A stretch of 6,710 nt of DNA from Actinomycetota bacterium (GTDB taxonomy: Bacteria; Actinomycetota; Thermoleophilia; Solirubrobacterales; Solirubrobacteraceae), in NCBI GenBank assembly GCA_009699915.1, contig WLNG01000074.1:1-6710 (forward strand), given 5' to 3'. Each line of letters starts with the position of its first letter. Position 1 is the stretch's first letter. A program made the position numbers and the translations under genes. Positions 6,408 to 6,710 of the stretch are shown here, one piece after another. Under the pieces are notes generated by a model. It searched no databases and was not told where the DNA came from. It saw only the letters and a program-made list of their open reading frames with translations.

Positions 6408-6710
6408 TCAGCCGAGCAGACTCTCGTAGGCGGCCGCGTCGAGCAACGCACCCGACTCGGAGGGGTCGGACAGGCGGACCTTCACCATCCAGCCGGCGCC
6501 ATATGGATCGTCGTTGATCGCCTCGGGACCATCGCCGAGCGCCTCGTTGACTTCGATCACCTCGCCGGAGAGCGGTGCGATCACCTCGCTGACCGCCTTC
6601 ACCGACTCGACCTCCGCGTAGAAAACCCCAGCAGTCAAGACGGTGCCCGGCGCCGGCGGGTCGAAGAAGACGACCTCGCCGAGTGCGTCCTGGGCGTACC
6701 AGGTGATCCC
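6408..6710 (-). CDS. gcvH: Glycine cleavage system H protein, 5'-truncated by window edge
   Basis: Lipoyl carrier of the glycine cleavage system: its lipoyl arm takes the aminomethyl group from P-protein and delivers it to T-protein and then L-protein. The frame is open to the window's end, giving 100 C-terminal residues; about 25 N-terminal residues should lie beyond 6710. The visible part begins GITWYAQDALGEVVFFDPP, matching the family's GIT-YAQ-LG start region. The lipoylation site is VESVKAVSE, with Lys at codon 6597-6599. The C-terminal part carries SGEVIEVNEAL, INDDPYGAGWMVKV and LLDAAAYESLL, all characteristic. A TTG at 6638 is an internal Leu codon, not the start. The gene ends in TGA 4 bases before the gcvPA GTG. 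Confidence 0.96.
   Translation of the reverse strand, partial: GITWYAQDALGEVVFFDPPAPGTVLTAGVFYAEVESVKAVSEVIAPLSGEVIEVNEALGDGPEAINDDPYGAGWMVKVRLSDPSESGALLDAAAYESLLG

Noticed and set aside
5006..6451. Longer GcvPA starting at the GTG at 6451
   Set aside because: The 16 added residues (MRCSTRPPTRVCSAEP) do not match the family N-terminus and would overlap the conserved end of gcvH by 44 bases.
5876..6517. A 213-residue plus-strand open frame
   Set aside because: It lies antisense across the gcvH/gcvPA junction, is Arg-rich with no known motif, and is typical of shadow frames in GC-rich DNA.
6408..6638. A short 76-residue GcvH starting at the TTG at 6638
   Set aside because: The family sequence continues upstream of this codon to the window's edge (GITWYAQDALGEVVFFDPP and following), so the TTG is an internal leucine of a truncated gcvH.
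1..6710. Search for CRISPR arrays, tRNAs, riboswitches, mobile elements or an undescribed system
   Set aside because: Coding genes of known families fill the window with gaps of at most 39 bases. No repeated spacer pattern, tRNA-like fold, inverted terminal repeats or unrecognised gene was seen. A glycine riboswitch, if present, would be upstream of the gcv unit outside the window.

Overview
This window is ordinary, densely packed bacterial chromosome carrying seven recognisable housekeeping genes. The DNA is very GC-rich (clearly above two thirds G+C by eye; not computed). Glycine decarboxylase (P-protein) is encoded as two separate subunits, which is not the usual arrangement in well-known high-GC actinomycetes such as Streptomyces or Mycobacterium. 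Together with TANNNT-like -10 boxes placed just upstream of start codons that lack a Shine-Dalgarno sequence, this suggests a deep-branching actinobacterial lineage such as Thermoleophilia or Rubrobacteria. That placement is tentative and rests on gene style, not on a database match.

Layout. At the left edge (1-966, + strand) is the 3' part of rlmN, the radical-SAM 23S rRNA/tRNA adenine-C2 methyltransferase; its start lies outside the window. Everything else is on the - strand. Reading from the right edge leftwards: gcvH (lipoyl carrier H-protein, 5' end outside the window), gcvPA and gcvPB (the two halves of glycine decarboxylase), trpS (tryptophanyl-tRNA synthetase), then scpA and scpB (kleisin and winged-helix partner of the SMC condensin). 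rlmN and scpB converge, with only 3 bases between their stop codons.

How the genes work together. gcvH, gcvPA and gcvPB are tightly packed (4-base gap, then a 4-base ATGA overlap) and form one translationally coupled unit of the glycine cleavage system; gcvT would be expected upstream of gcvH, outside the window. scpA and scpB overlap by 4 bases (GTGA) and form a second coupled unit. trpS and scpA are each preceded by a short gap of 36-39 bases holding a GGTAGCxT-type -10 candidate 7-9 bases from the start codon and no convincing ribosome binding site, so both may be transcribed from their own promoters as near-leaderless messages, in addition to read-through from gcv.

There is no gene-free stretch longer than 39 bases. 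I see no tRNA, rRNA, CRISPR array, insertion sequence, phage gene, or unknown gene cluster. I found no undescribed biological system. The most useful observations concern promoter and start architecture, the codon-aligned 965-codon antisense open frame (explained by codon avoidance), and the start sites that need correcting.
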